From positions 62,001 to 126,000 of the forward strand of contig OZ251255.1 in NCBI GenBank assembly GCA_965240325.2: DNA of 64,000 nucleotides, in the 5' to 3' direction. Shown here one piece after another: positions 41,001 through 52,989 of this stretch. Position numbers and translations under genes: made by a program. The notes beneath the pieces were generated by a model. The model was not told the origin of the DNA. It ran no database searches and was given only the letters and a program-made list of their open reading frames with translations. The stretch is from Rebecca billardiae RCC1528. Its lineage: Eukaryota > Haptophyta. The number at the start of each line of letters is the position of its first letter. Position 1 is the first letter of the stretch.

Positions 41001-44000
41001 GGCCGCGGACGCCGAGGCAATCGGCGCGGCGGCGCGCGCGGCCGCGTCGGCGCTGGCGGGCGCGCTGCTCGCCGGCGCGGCGCCGGGCGAGCCGCCCGCG
41101 TCCGCGGCGGGCGTCGCCGTCGCCGTCGCCGCCGCGCGCGCCGCCGCGTCGGCGCTCGAGGCGCAGGGCGCGACGCTCGGCGGCTCAGACGGCGGCGGCG
41201 TTGGCGGCGGCGGCGGCGGCTTGGTCTCGGTGCCGCCTGGCGTGCTGAGCGGCTCGGGGCTGGCGTTGGGCGCGCTGGGCGGCGGCGTGGACCTCGTGGT
41301 GTACTCGGTCGCGCGCAACGTGCGGCCCGGCGCGGCGCTGCCGCTCGGCGCCAACGGCACCGCCCTCGCCTCGCGCGTCTTCTCCGTCACGCTCTGGCCC
41401 GCGCCCGGCGGCGGCGGCGGCGGCGGCGGCGCGGGCGGCGCTGAGGCTCTGAGCATCGCCGGACTGGAGGCGCCCATCGTGCTCGGGCTGCCAAGGCGCG
41501 GCGGCGTGGGGCTCCCCGCCGCGCCGCCGCTGCAGTACGCCCCGAGCGGCACGTGCGCCGAGTGGCTGCCGCCCGGCTGCGCGCACGGCGCGGACGCGGG
41601 CGCGGACGCGGACGCTGCGGAGGCGGCGGCGGCGGCGGCGGCGGCGGAGGCGGGCTGCGCGGTGTGCGGCGGGCGCGGCGCGTGCGTGCGCGAGCACCCG
41701 GGCGCGAACGGCACGGGCGGCGGCGGCGGTGGCGCGTGCGCGTGCGAGCCGCCCTTCTACGGCCCCGGCTGCGGCGCGCTCGACGCGTGCCACTGGTGGG
41801 ACGAGGCCGCGGCCGCGTGGTCCACCGCGGGCTGTGAGACGGTGGCCGCCGGGCCTGCAGCCGCCGCCGCCGCCGACTCGTCGCTGCTCTGGTGCGCGTG
41901 CACGCACCTCACCGAGTTTGCGGGGATCGCCGTGCAGCTGCCGAGCACCGAGGCCGCGGCGGCGGAGGAGGCGGCGGGCGCGGTGCGCCCCAACACCTTC
42001 TCCGCCGCGCACGCCGCCGCCGTCCTCGCCACGCCCGCCGCCGGGCAGCGCGACAACCCGACCGTGTACCGGCTGGTGTACCTGCTCGGCGCGGCGAACG
42101 CGCTCGCGCTGCTGGCGGGCGCGGCGCTGGACGCGCGCGCGCGCCGGGAGTACCTCGCGTGGCGCGCGCGCGAGGTGGGCACGGCGGGGCACGTCTCGAA
42201 GCTCGCGGCGGCGCGCGAGCGGCTGCAGCACGAGTCGACGCAGGCCACGCCCGCGGGCGGGCGCGGCACGCTCGCCGCCGCGACCGCGCTGACCGACGCG
42301 GCGGCGGCGGTGGGCGCGCGCGGCGAGCGCGCGCGCGCGCGCGCGCGCGAGCGCCGCACCTCCGACGGCGCCGACGAGGCGGAGGCGGAGGCGTCGGACG
42401 GCGGCGGCGCGCGCCCCCGCCGCGCGAGCGCGCGCGTGCGCCCGCTCCGCCGCTCGCCCCGCCACTCGGCGGCGCCGCCCTCGCCGCAGGCCTCGGACGG
42501 CGCCTCGGCCACGCAGCTGCGGCTGGCGCCGCAGCTGCAGCGCTCCTCCTCCGTCGACACGGCGACGAGCGAGGGCGCGGGCGGCGGCGGCGCCTCGCCG
42601 CCGCGCGCGCGCGCCGACGGCGGCGGCTCAGAGCCAGCGACGCGCGGCGGCGGCGGCGGCGGCAGCCCGGCGCGCTCGGCCGCGCCGGGCTCGGCGCGCG
42701 CCTCCTCCCCCGCCGCGTTGGACATCCGGCTCGCGCCCGCGCCCGCGCCCGCGCCCGCGCGCCGCGGCGGCGCGCGCGCCGCGGTCGGCCCCGCCGACGA
42801 CGACTCGGCCGGCGGCGCTCGCTGCCGCAGCGCCACCGAGCGTGTCACGCCGACGCGCTGCTCCCCGCAGCCCCCGCCGGCGGTGGCGGCGCTGCGCGGC
42901 TCCGCGCGCAGCTCGGCGCGCTCATCGCCGCTGCCGCTCGCGCATGAGCGGTTTGGAAAGTCCGCGCGCTGGGACTCGGGCTCGGGGCGACGCGCCGCGC
43001 CGCCCAGCTCGCGCGCGCAGGCGTGGCGCGCGCGCGCGCGTGACGCGCTGCTGGCCGTGGCCGACGGTCACACGGCGCTGGGGCTGTTGCTCGCGCCCGC
43101 CGAGGCGTTCCCGCGCCGCGCCGAGCTCGTGCAGACGCTCTTCAACATGGGCGCGCTGCAGCTGGTCGCCGAGTGCGTGCTCTACTCGGACGGCGGCGCA
43201 CAGCGCGCCCACGCCGCCGGTGCGACGGCGGAGGCGGCGGCCGAGGGCGGCGAGGGCGGCGGCGCGGAGGGCGTGCGCCCGCTGACCGTCGCGCTCTACG
43301 CCGCGCTCGGCGCGCTGCTCGCCGGCCCCGCGCTCGGCCTCTTCAACGCGCTCTGGGCGACGTGCGGCGCGCGCGCGCGCGCCGCGCCCGCGCGCCGGCT
43401 GTACCGCGGGCTGCACGCGCTCGTCTCGCAGCGCGCCACCGAGGCGGAGGCGGCGGCGGCGCGCGCGGCGCGCGCCAAGGCGGCGCTCGCGGCGCGCGGC
43501 GCGGCGGGCGACGCGCCGCCCTCGCCCGCGCGCGCGCCCTGGCGCCGCGCCGCCGCCTCGCCGCGCGCCGCGGTGCTGCAGGCCGCGAGCACGCTGCTCG
43601 CGTGCGCGCGCACCTCGCGCGGCGGCGGCGCGCCGCAGCCGACGCCGGCGCGCGGCAGCGAGGCCGCGCCGCCCGACGAGGCGGACGACGCTGCGGGCGG
43701 GTGCGGCTCGACGGCGCGCGCGGTCGCGGGCGCGCGCGCACCCGCCGGCGGCGCGCCGCCGGCCGGCCGCCTCGCGCCGCTGCGCGTGGCGGTGCCCTCC
43801 GCCTCCGCCTCCGCCTCCGCCTCGTCCGCGCCGTCGCTCTCGCCGCCGCGCGCCGCCGGCGCGCGGCAGCAGCCGCGCGCGGGCTCGGAGCGCGGCTCGC
43901 CGCACCGCGCGGCCGTGCCGCGCACGCTGCCGCCGCTCGGCACGCCGCCCTCGGCGGGTGGCGGCGTGCACTCGCGCACGCCGCCGCCGCCGCCGCCGAC

Positions 44001-45503
44001 GACCGTGCCGCCGCCGCCGCCGCGCGCGCCGCACGCGCCCGCCGCCGCGTCGCCGCCGCTCGGCGCGCGCCGGCCGAGCACCCTGCCGCCGCCCACCGCC
44101 GCCGCCGCTCAGCGGCAGCCGCCGGGCGGCTGGCGCAGCGAGGGTGCCGAGGGCGGCGAGGAGGGAGCCGAGCCCCTCAGCGTCGTGGTCGTGCCCATCG
44201 GCACGCCCACGCCCACGCCCGCGACCGCGGCCTCGCTGGTGCCGGCGGCGGACGCGCCCGCGGCGGCGGGCGCGGCGGCGGCGCGTCCGCCCGGTCCGCC
44301 CTGGGCGTGCCGCGCGGCGGAGGCGCTGCCGCCGCCGGGCGCGCAGCGCGCGCCGCGGGCGCACGCCGAGCGGCCGCAGAGCGCGGCGGGCGCTGCGGCG
44401 GCGGCGCCGGGCGGCCGCGCCCACGGCCGCGTGCTGCCGTGCGCGCCGCTGCGGCCGGCCGGCGCCGCCGCCGCGGGCGGCGCGCCCGAGCTGCTCGCAC
44501 CGCCGCTGGCGGCGCGCGCGCCCGCGCGGCCCACCTCGGCCGCGCCCGCGCTGCGCTCGCCCGGCGCCGGCGCAGCGGCCGCGCGCGCCGCGCGCGCCTC
44601 CGCCCTCTCCGACGTCTCGGCGTGCTCCGAGCTCTCCGGAGCGTCCGGACAGTCCGGAGCGTCCGGAGCGTCGGGCTGCTCCTCGGGGGACGAGGACGCG
44701 GCCGAGGGCGTGCGAATTGCGCCGCAGCTCTCCGAGGGGGCGGCGCAGCCGCAGGGGCCGGCGCAGGCGGGGGCGGAGGTGGGGGCGGAGGCCGACGCCG
44801 ACGCCGGGCGGCGCGTCGAGGCGGAGGCGGAGGCGGAGGCGGCAGCGGAGGCGGACGGGCGGCGCGCCGCGGTGCGCGCCGCCCACTGCGCGGCGTCGCC
44901 GCGGCCGAGCGCTGCCGAGCCGGCGGCGGCGGCGGCGGCCGCGTGCGGAGGCGAGCCCGAGCCCGAGCCCGAGGTCGAGGTCGAGGTCGTGGGCCCCGCG
45001 AGTGACGCGGACTTCTTCGGGCCCGCCATTGTGCTCGGGCACACGGCGCCGCGCTCGGCCGGCGGCACGAGCGCGCGCGGCTCGGCGAGCGGCGCGGCGG
45101 CGGGCTCGGTGCCAGGCTCGGCGCGCGGCGGCGCGGGCGCGACGCCGCGCGCGACGCCGGGCTCGTGGCGCCAGCCGCAGCACGCGGCGCCCGGCTCGGC
45201 GCGCTCCGGCGGCAGCGGCGCGTGCAGCGCGCGGCGCGCCGTCGCGCCCGGCAGCGCGCGCGGCGCGTGCGCCGAGCCGGCCGCACGGCTGGTTGCGGCG
45301 GGCTCCGCGCGCATCAGCGCGGCCGCGATCGCCGCGGCCGCGGCAGAGGAGGACGACGACGACGACGACGGCGACGTGGACGCGCCCGCGCGCCCGCCGC
45401 CGCCGCCGCCGCCGCGCGCGCCGCCCGCCGCGCCCGACTCGCGCCGCGCCTCCGTCGGCTCCACCGCCACCGCCGCGCCGCGCCGCGGCCCGCGCCCGCC
45501 AAC

Positions 45504-45549
<46 letters not shown>

Positions 45550-45694
45550 CGCGCGCGCGCGCCCGCGCGGCGCCGCTCGCGCAACCCGGCGCCGCCGCTC
45601 GCGCCGCGGCCGAGCGCGATCGCGCGCGCGGGCTCGGCCGCGGACGTCGGCCCCCCGCAGACCAGCGGCCGGGTGGGCATCGACGGCCGCCGCC

Positions 45695-45725
<31 letters not shown>

Positions 45726-47211
45726 GCCGGCAGCTGGGAGCACGCGCCGAGCCACCATCGCCGCCACCTCCGGCGCCGCCGCCGCCGCCGCCGCCGCCGC
45801 GGCGGCGGAGGCGGTCGCGGGCGGGTACAGCGCGCGCGGCGGGCTGCACGGCGCGGGCAGCAGCAGCCGCAGCGCCGCCGACCTGCGCGCCGCCGTGCCC
45901 AGGGCCGTCGGCGGCGTCGCGACGCGCGGCGAGCTGCGCGCGGCCGCGCACCGCGCCGCGCGGCGCGGCGGCTGGGACCAGGTGGTCGCGCCGGTGACGG
46001 CCGACCTGCCGCTCGGGCTGGCGGGGCGCGCGGCGGACGGCGCGTCGCCGCGCGCGGGCGCGTCGCTCACGCCGCCGTCGCTCGGCTCGAGCCGCGCGAC
46101 GCCGCCGGGCGGCGGCAGCGCGGCCAACTCGCCGCCGCCCTCGCCGCCGCGCCCGGCCTCGCCCAGCCCGCCCGCGCGCGCGCGGCCGGCGCTGCCGCCC
46201 CTCACGCCGCGCCGCGCCGCCGCCGCCGCCGCCGCCGCCGCGCCCGCCGCCGCCGCCGAGCGCGCCGCGCCGCCGCGCGCGCCGAGCGCGCCGAGCGCGC
46301 CGCCCGCCGCGCCCGCGGCCGCCGCCGCGCCCGCGGGCAGCGGCGGCGGCGCGCCGCGCCGCCGCCCGTCGCTCCGGCTGCTGCGCGGCCGCGGCAGCAG
46401 CAGCCGCAGCAGCAGCAGCCAGCGGCAGCAGGACGGCGCGGCGGCGCAGCAGCCGGGCGGGTGCGGAGCCGGCGCGGGCGCGCGCGCGCCCACCGGCACC
46501 TCCTCGGGCTCCGTCAGCGCGCGCTCGCACAGCAGCGCGTCGGACGACGCCGCCTCGGTCGCCTCGGCCGAGCTGCACGCGCTGCGCGTCGCCTTCAAGA
46601 TGTACGACCTCTCGGGCAGCGGCGCGCTCGACGCGGCCGAGGTGGGCGTGCTCATGACCGAGCTGGGCGAGCCGCTCACACTCATCGAGCGGCGCAGGCT
46701 CACGCACGAGCTCGCGGCGGTGCCGCTGCGCGGCGCGGGGCAGGCGCCCGTCGCGGGTCGCGTGCTTGAGTCACAGCTCGTGCGCTGGTACGCGGCGCGG
46801 CGCGAGGCGCACGCGCGCCGCCGGCGCCGGCGCGGCGGCGGCGCCGCGGCCGGCGCGGCCGACGACGACGACGTCACGTCGGGCCGCGCGCACTGGCGGC
46901 TGCGCGCGCTCGCCGCGTGCGCGTGGGCCGCGATGCTCGGCACGTTCGTCGGGCTGTGCGCCCTCGTGATCGTGTACGGCCGCCTCTTCGGCGAGGCCCA
47001 GACGCGCGCGATGATCGGCTCGTGGGGCGGCGCGCTGCTCGGCGCGCTGCTCGTGCACGAGCCCGCGCTGCTGCTCGCCGCGCACGCGGGGCCCAGCCTC
47101 GCGCACGCCGCCAACCGGCTGGTCGCGCGCTCGGACCGCGCGCTCGTCGGCGCGATGGGCGCGGCGATCGCGCGCGCGCTCAGCGCGCTGCACTTCATCT
47201 TCCGCGGATGA
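26030..47211 (+). CDS. Giant surface receptor: RCC1-LRR-SPPP stalk-IPT-REJ-EGF-GPS-TM-EF hand
   Basis: Exons 26030-26460, 26633-27007, 27287-27646, 27851-28030, 28344-29003, 29118-30236 and 30351-47211 join in frame to 6,661 residues. In order: signal peptide (ALSTLVVLAAMGA, about 15-27); RCC1-type repeats (about 65-485), each with a KCWG or WG..GxLG mark; SPPP linker; LRR cassette 1 (552-723) and 2 (925-1096) with LTGTLPTELG motifs; a Ser/Pro stalk (about 1097-3353); three IPT/TIG domains (3355-3670, e.g. GPVRGGTVVTLEGVGF); a REJ-like region (about 3820-4445); an EGF-like module (CACEPPFYGPGC); a GPS motif (CHWWDEAAAAWSTAGC then CACTHLTEFAG, about 4854-4903) with the self-cleaving HLT; membrane segments at about 4946, 5303, 5351, 6558 and 6600; a canonical EF-hand DLSGSGALDAAE (6460-6471). 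The REJ-GPS-TM order recalls polycystin-1/egg-jelly-receptor proteins, without a visible PLAT domain. Further introns in the C-terminal half cannot be excluded. Confidence 0.85.
26461..28343 (+). other. Four equivalent phase-2 introns, one per RCC1 exon
   Basis: Introns at 26461-26632, 27008-27286, 27647-27850 and 28031-28343 all interrupt the same codon, TG|C of ...KWC, at the end of an RCC1 unit: donors GTGCGTGCG, GTGCGTGTG, GTGTGCGCG and GTGCGCGCA, and acceptors CAG followed by CTGGGG. The enclosed exons (375, 360 and 180 nt) are multiples of three and so can be gained or lost without a frame change. Confidence 0.85.
28492..30769 (+). repeat. Tandem duplication of LRR plus SPPP block (1,233-nt period)
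   Basis: Segment 28492-29536 reappears at 29725-30769 with an offset of 1,233 nt (411 codons). It covers an SPPP linker, the LRR cassette and its 114-nt intron (29004-29117 and 30237-30350). I saw one difference, a synonymous TCT/TCG in the Ser/Pro part. The copy is therefore recent or kept identical by conversion. Confidence 0.9.
30960..36385 (+). repeat. 51-nt SPPP minisatellite in the receptor stalk
   Basis: About 100 copies of a 17-residue unit SPPPSPPPSPPPAPPPP. Units vary at a few silent or conservative sites: TCG versus AGC for the third Ser, CCT, CCC or CCG before the Ala, and rare Pro to Leu or Ser to Arg changes. The variants recur in blocks, showing segmental unequal exchange. SPPP motifs are hydroxylated and glycosylated in algal and plant wall proteins, giving a stiff rod. 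Confidence 0.92.
36386..37285 (+). repeat. Duplicated stalk terminus with SQPP block
   Basis: A block coding for PPMLPPSQPPSQPPSQPP and following SPPPP-type residues occurs at about 36411-36570 and again 678 nt later (about 37089-37248). Sequence before it is also duplicated, but there the offset is 1,137 nt, that is 678 plus nine 51-nt units. The second copy therefore arose by duplication followed by loss of nine units. Confidence 0.85.
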
Positions 47212-48499
47212 GTCGTCCGCCCGATCGAGTGAGACAGCGCGCGGCCTCGGCGCCGCTGATGATGCAGTCGGCAGCGCGCGCTGCTCTGAGCAGCAGCTGC
47301 TGAGCCGGAGCGTAGACGAGGCTCTGACTCAGTCTGACCGGCGGCATAGCCGCGACGACGACGCATATATCACCAGCTAGCAGCCCATGGCATATCATCC
47401 GACGCCATCACAGTAGTCACGCAGGGCGCGGGCGCCTGGCCGCCGCGGGGCCGGGGCCCGGCGGGCCGTCCGCGCGGCCCGCCTGACTCCGGGCCGGGCG
47501 CCGGCGCCTCGACCGAGCAGTGATATGCTCACAGTGCCGGAAAACTGCTCAGGGTGACGTTTTAAGTTGTCCGCACCACTAGTCGAATCATCGGACAATT
47601 CTGAAGCGGTGCGCCTAAATTCGGCGCACCATAGGCGCGTCGAATCGTGGCACAGACCTTGGTAGCAGGCCACACCTGAGCGCGCTGCGCGCGCCGACGC
47701 GCGCTCGGCGCGGGCAAAAAATCATGCGCCGTTGGCATTACGCAGCCCCGCGCAGCGCTGTGCTCGAGCTCGGCGGCGGCGAAAGCGGGCGGGCGCACAC
47801 GGCGGTGCCCGTGCGCGCTGCTCCGAGCGCAGCTGCGGCCACCCCGGCGGCATACCGCCGGTCGAGGGCACGAAAACCGATTTTTCGGGAAAATGCAGAG
47901 CAGCGGCGCCCGAGCGCGCCCGAGCTCGTCGCAGCACAGTCTCCTGGTGGCTGCGCCCCGTGAAGCCACGCCACGCGGGGCGCTGGCGTGCGCGTGGCCT
48001 GCGCCCACCGTGCGCTGCCCGATCATGGCCGTCGACCGCTCCGAGCGCCTCACCACGCGTGCTCGAGCCCACCGATACTGACGCCCGAGCACGGTGCCGG
48101 CAGCGCTCGCAGGTGGGCGTCGGAGAAAACACGCCGGCCGAACGAGCTTGAAGCGTCCGCCGCGATGCCAACGGCAGCGGACGACGTGCGCGCCACCTCG
48201 GCGCCAGTCGCCCAGCCCTTGCGCGGCGGTGCGGGCTCGCTCGTTCGCCGCCATCAGCTGCGCGCGCGCAGCCCGATCACTGCCCGCTGGTTCTGTTGTC
48301 GAGCAGCTGCGGCCTGCCACGCGCACTGCCGGACATTGAGCCACAGCGCGAGCACGCGCCTCGTCTGGCACGCGCGAGCACTCAGCATCGTGCGTGGCCA
48401 CCATGACGCGCCCATCTGCGCCAGCAGCGATGAGCACGCCGCCGTTCAGCTCGCATCGGGCTCGCTCGCGACGCAGCAACGCGCGGCCGTAGCGGCAGC
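47212..48499. other. Intergenic region after the giant gene
   Basis: No gene is supported. The first 500 bp are of mixed composition; an imperfect hairpin with arms GGTGCGCC and GGCGCACC lies at about 47609-47632. From 47690 the sequence is GC-rich and open in several frames by composition only. Confidence 0.5.
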
Positions 48500-49290
48500 A
48501 GCGGCGCCGTCGAGCACGCGCAGCAAACAAATATGCAGCGCGGGCGAGTCGACGGTCTGGAAAATGCGCGATCACGCCACAGCAGGCTGGCAGAGCCCGC
48601 CCGAGCTGCAGCATGCCGTAGGTGCTGCCCCAAGCTCTCGACTGCCCGTAAGCGGCGGCATGTGCGGCGGCGCCGGCGGCGGCCATGCTGCCACGCCGTT
48701 GCGCGCCGCGGGGCGCCGTCGGCACCTCCGTGGTGAAGCGCACAGAGCTCGAGCCCACGGGGGCTGGCGACCGTCAAACCGACACCCCATGACGCGGGGC
48801 TGCGTGCGCCAGCTGCGCGCACTCCGTGGGCCCACCTAGCCCGCTCGAGCAGCTCGTCTTGGGTGCGCGCAGCGGCTCGAGCACACTGGTATGGGACGCC
48901 TGCCTGCGGTGCCGCCGAGCACATGCGGCCGACGGTCACTCAGCACGGGCGACTCGACGGCGGCGAGCAGGCGCGACGGCCTCGCCGCGCCGCGGAAAAG
49001 CCTGCCCGGGCTGCAGCACGCCGTAGGAGCAGCCCAGCGCCCTCCTCCGCCCTCCAGCTTCGGCGCGCGCAGCAGGCCCGGCGGCGGCCATGCTGGCGTG
49101 CCCAAGCATGAAGATGGGCGCGGCCGGCCGCGCCGTCGCAAAGCGCGCAGAACTCGAGCTCGGGGGGGCGGACGGCCGCCAAACTGGCACGGCAGGACGT
49201 GGCACTGCGTGCGCCAGCTGCGCGCACCCGCTGCGCCCGCGTGGCCCGTGCGAGCGCCGCGCCTCGAGCACACGCAGCTGCTCGACACAG
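48500..49290. repeat. Old tandem duplication, period about 405 bp
   Basis: Two diverged copies, about 48500-48880 and 48880-49290. Matching landmarks are CTGCAGCATGCCGTAGG at 48605 and CTGCAGCACGCCGTAGG at 49012, and CTGCGTGCGCCAGCTGCGCG at 48800 and 49205. Neither strand gives a conserved protein across both copies. It may be a remnant of an inserted element. Confidence 0.65.
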
Positions 49291-52150
49291 CCACGGCAGT
49301 GTGGCTTGTGCGCGTGCACGTGATCAGTCTCAGCTCTGAGGCGCGCGCCCAGGAGGGCTGCGGCCGGGCCGAGCGCGATCTGCGCGGACGGTACAGCCTG
49401 GCGGCTCATGCCAGCCAGCCCAAAGCCCGCTCCGCCATCCGCGTCATGGCGCTCCAGCCTCTCGCGTGCTGCGCTGCAGCCGCGCTCGCGGCAAAGACGT
49501 CGCCCAGCCCGCCTTGCACGCGGCTGAGCAGTGGCAGCCAGGCGAAGCGTCGTCGCGGGCGAGGCTGCGCTGGGTGATGCGGCTCGGGTCGATGGGCAAG
49601 TCGCACCCCGCCGTCGGTCGCCTCCACGCCTCAGGCTCGCTCGAGGTCAAAGACAACTGCGCGGCGCGGCGTTTGCGCGGGCGGGCCGCGGGCGTGGCGG
49701 GGTGTACGCGTGCAATGTCACAGCCTCCCACACAATTTCAGGAGGGTGAGACGCACCGCCAGCGGCACCCGCACACAATCCCACCCTGCGCGAGCCACCT
49801 GCCGTGTCGACTGAAGCATCAGGCTCGGGCGCAACCGCGGGCGGCGCATGCAAGAAGCTCGCGAAACGCACCGCGCGCGCCGTGAGGGCGAAAGGAGAGC
49901 ACCCGTCAGGGCGGCGAGGAACTTGCCCAGCGCCACGCGGAAGACGACCCCAGCCCGCGTCGACGCATAGTCGGGCCCGCGAGCAGCCTCGTCGGTCTTC
50001 GCCGAGTAGATCGCGCCGCGAGCCGAGGCACCGCTCGTTTGAGGCTCCGTCCGCCGCGAAGTCGCGGCTTCCACCCGAGTTCCACTGTCCGGCCGAGACC
50101 GGATTCGCTGACTCGAGCTGCGGACCGTCCGAAGCGTCACGGAAAATTCCAATCCTGCACTGTGCTACTGATGGCGCGCATATCGCCGCATGCTGCACGC
50201 ATCATATGGGTCGATCGACGCGATTTCTTTATTGGCTTCGGCGGCACGGGAGGGCTGGTAGCGCCGATGGGCGCCCATGGCGCCCGCCGGCGCCCCAGTG
50301 GTCGTCCGCCCCAGTGGCGCCGTCCACTGTGAGCGCGTCTACATCAGGCAATCGCGGGCAATACGGAGCTGTCACGTTAAGCAGAAACTGGGGCTTGCTA
50401 TCTGCGGATCTGGCCTAGAAACTGAGGCTAGCGATTGGCTGGTTCGCTATACGCATAGTCACACTAAGAAACCGGGACTACGCGTCGTCCCGGCCGGACG
50501 AGTGGTCCGCCGAGGGGCCGCGGAGGCGCAGTCGGCCCCCTGTCGGGGACGACGCGGCGCGCGGCCCGACTACGAGTACAGGCCAAGTCCCGACTTCTCC
50601 TGATGACTGACTCCTGGCCAGTGCACCGCAGCATCCATGCAACATCATGCCAGATTTGCTCCAAATAAAAATAAGGCCCAAAATATATATTTCGTCGGCC
50701 TCGCCGGCCGGGCCTAAAGACTCAGCGGCGGCGGAGGCTCTGCCCCTCCGTGCGGCCCGCCCCGCGCCTGCGCGGCGGGCGGACCTAGCTAAGACGAAAC
50801 TGAGACTCCGCGTAGGCGCTCGGGCTACCGAACGGCCAAGAAACCGAGGCTAGCCGTGAGATCTCTGACTTCTTATTGCCCGCGATTGCCTGTAGTGACC
50901 GTCGACTGAGTCGGCGCACTCCTGGCCGCCACGAGCACGCCCGCACCGACTGCCTCGTCGCATCATTCGAACCAGTGGGCCGCGCAAACATGCGCGTGGG
51001 TAGGCATGAGTGAGGTGAGCGCGCTCGAACGCTCGCTTGCCTGGAGGGGAGCTCCGTATCGATGAGTCTCGCACGCGTTTGCCTCGCGTCGAGCCCATCT
51101 GGGAGCAGTCACTGCACGCGCAGACACGCGTTGCGAAAGGCGGATGATCAGCCGGCCACGCGTGCAGAGCAAAGCAGATGACTGCCCGTGCGTCCAACCG
51201 CATCAGACTGGTATCCGCCGCTGCGTAGCATGCGAGCCGTACCCAGGCGCGATTGCACAGCCAGCAGACGCCGCGCCCAACGCCTTCAAACAGCGTACGC
51301 ACCGCCTGTTGTCATCCTCGTGGATTGCTCGGAGCCGACGATCGCAGCACGCGGATAGCAAACAAGCTCTGGCCGACGTTTGAAGCCCGTAACGATGCCG
51401 AGCTGCGCTGTGTGTGTGTAGTACGGGTCGATCGCGTGCGCGCCACAGCCACGGCACGCACCCCAACTCCACTGTGGGCCCATGATGCGTGCGTACCAAC
51501 CAGCAGTCAAAAACACACCGCCGAGCACCGTCGACGTGTCAACCGTGCACACACTCAAGGCGAGTGCGAGCACAGCCGGGTGCAGGTGGCTGGCCGTGGC
51601 AGCTGGGGAGAGCGCTGCGTCATGCTAGCCGCCGCTCGCCTCGATGGCCTCGCAGAGGAGCAGCAGCTTCAAATTTTCAAGCTCACCTGCGCGGAGAGCA
51701 CGTGATGCGTGTAGCGCGCGCAGGTGGGGCGTCATGCGGTTAGGTCTTCCAGTTCCTGTCACAACATCATCTGAACCATCTCAAACTGCCAAACCTAACC
51801 GCATGACGCCTTTTCTCGTCCCGCAACGTGGCGCGCAAGCATGCGCAAGAAGGCAACATCCAAATGCAATCGCTGCGTGTGCGCGAGGCAGACGCGGAGA
51901 GGGGCGTGGCGGCGCGCGAGATGGCGCACCTGGGTGTCATCGTCACCGCCGACCAGCGCCAGGGGCCGCGCGCCCTTCGCCCGCGTCGCACGACCGCGGC
52001 AGCGCGAGCCCCCGCGAACGCAACTTTCGCGCGCTTTCACGATGGCCGCTCGTTGACGAGATCGGCGCACCGTGCGCCGAAGCCAAAAAAATCGACCCAT
52101 ACCACGTCGTTAATATATTAGCGCGCAGCGCGCGTAGCGCATCAGTAGTA
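49291..52150. other. Gene-poor region
   Basis: About 2.9 kb of moderate GC with many stops. Short chance frames only; none recognised. It contains the 18-bp inverted repeat listed separately and a short 11-bp inverted pair (CGCGTCGTCCC at about 50480 and its complement at about 50546). Confidence 0.5.
51728..51810. repeat. 18-bp perfect inverted repeat around a 47-bp centre
   Basis: Arms GGCGTCATGCGGTTAGGT (51728-51745) and its exact complement (51793-51810). The 83-bp unit could form a cruciform or RNA hairpin, or be a very small MITE. No target duplication is clear. Confidence 0.75.
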
Positions 52151-52932
52151 CAGGGTCTCCAACATTAAACTGGACACTTTGGGCAGCAGCTCAGCGTACG
52201 GCCTGTGGCTGCCTCGCGCGGGGTCAGGAGCGGCCAGCTCGGCTCGTGTGCACCCCACTAGGTCTGTCTGCGACCGCGCATAGCCGGGCAGCCCGCGTGG
52301 AGCACCCCTCTGGGTCATGCGGACAGTCGGCACAAGGCTGGTCGTGAGGGCCGTGAAGCAGCCGTGTGGCTTCTGCGCATGTCTGTAGCCAGCAAGCCCG
52401 CTCAAGGCCGCGCAGATATTATTACGTGGCATGGTCGATGACTATGCGGCATGCGCTCGACAGCCCTGGGCAAGCCCGGACGTAGCGCTACACCAGGAGT
52501 ATATACGGCTCGATCGGACCAGCCTACCAGTTGCGCACCTCGCTTGCACAGCTGCTGCACAGCCCATCGATCGGCTCTGGCCGTGCAGGCAAGGGCTACA
52601 GTCGGCGCCACTACCCGCAGCGAACGCTGGAGACCCACCAGTGCGCGCACCAACCCGCCCGCCGCCAAATGCAACCGTGCGCCAGATACGAATTTTAGCA
52701 GGCATGCCACCCGCGGGGGCTCCGTGGACCTGTTCAGAGCCAACCGCTAGTCGGTTGAGCTGTACACCCAAGCCAGCCCTGGCCACACGCTGAGCGCGCC
52801 GCTCGCTGCACCCACACCCTGTCGTCATCCGAGGAGTAAGGTCCATGGCGCTCATGCGAGCCTCTGGCCCATCTCATCGTTAGCAGCCGTAGTCAGCAAA
52901 AATCAGTGTCCGAACAATTGTTGGGGACCCTG
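52151..52932. mobile_element. 782-bp terminal-inverted-repeat element, copy 1
   Basis: Begins CAGGGTCTCCAACA and ends TGTTGGGGACCCTG. The 27-bp ends pair with about 20 matches (outer 7, then CCAACA, then GGACAC). CAGGG ends fit the YARNG ends of hAT transposons, but no 8-bp target duplication is visible. Open frames are at most 137 codons with no transposase motif, so it is non-autonomous. An identical copy lies 1,998 bp downstream. Confidence 0.8.
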
Positions 52933-52989
52933 TGTGCACACTCGCCTGCCGCATGTTGAGTGACTGTCAGCCAGGGAGCTGAAGACGAC

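Noticed and set aside
38421-47366. Long minus-strand frames opposite the receptor's C-terminal half
   Set aside because: Arg/Ala/Gly-rich shadows of a coding strand with over 75% GC. No domain is seen, whereas the plus frame carries GPS, membrane segments and an EF-hand.
47562-48758. A 398-codon minus-strand frame
   Set aside because: Starts and ends in unrelated composition zones, has no conserved or domain-like segment, and overlaps the old tandem duplication without repeating in step with it.
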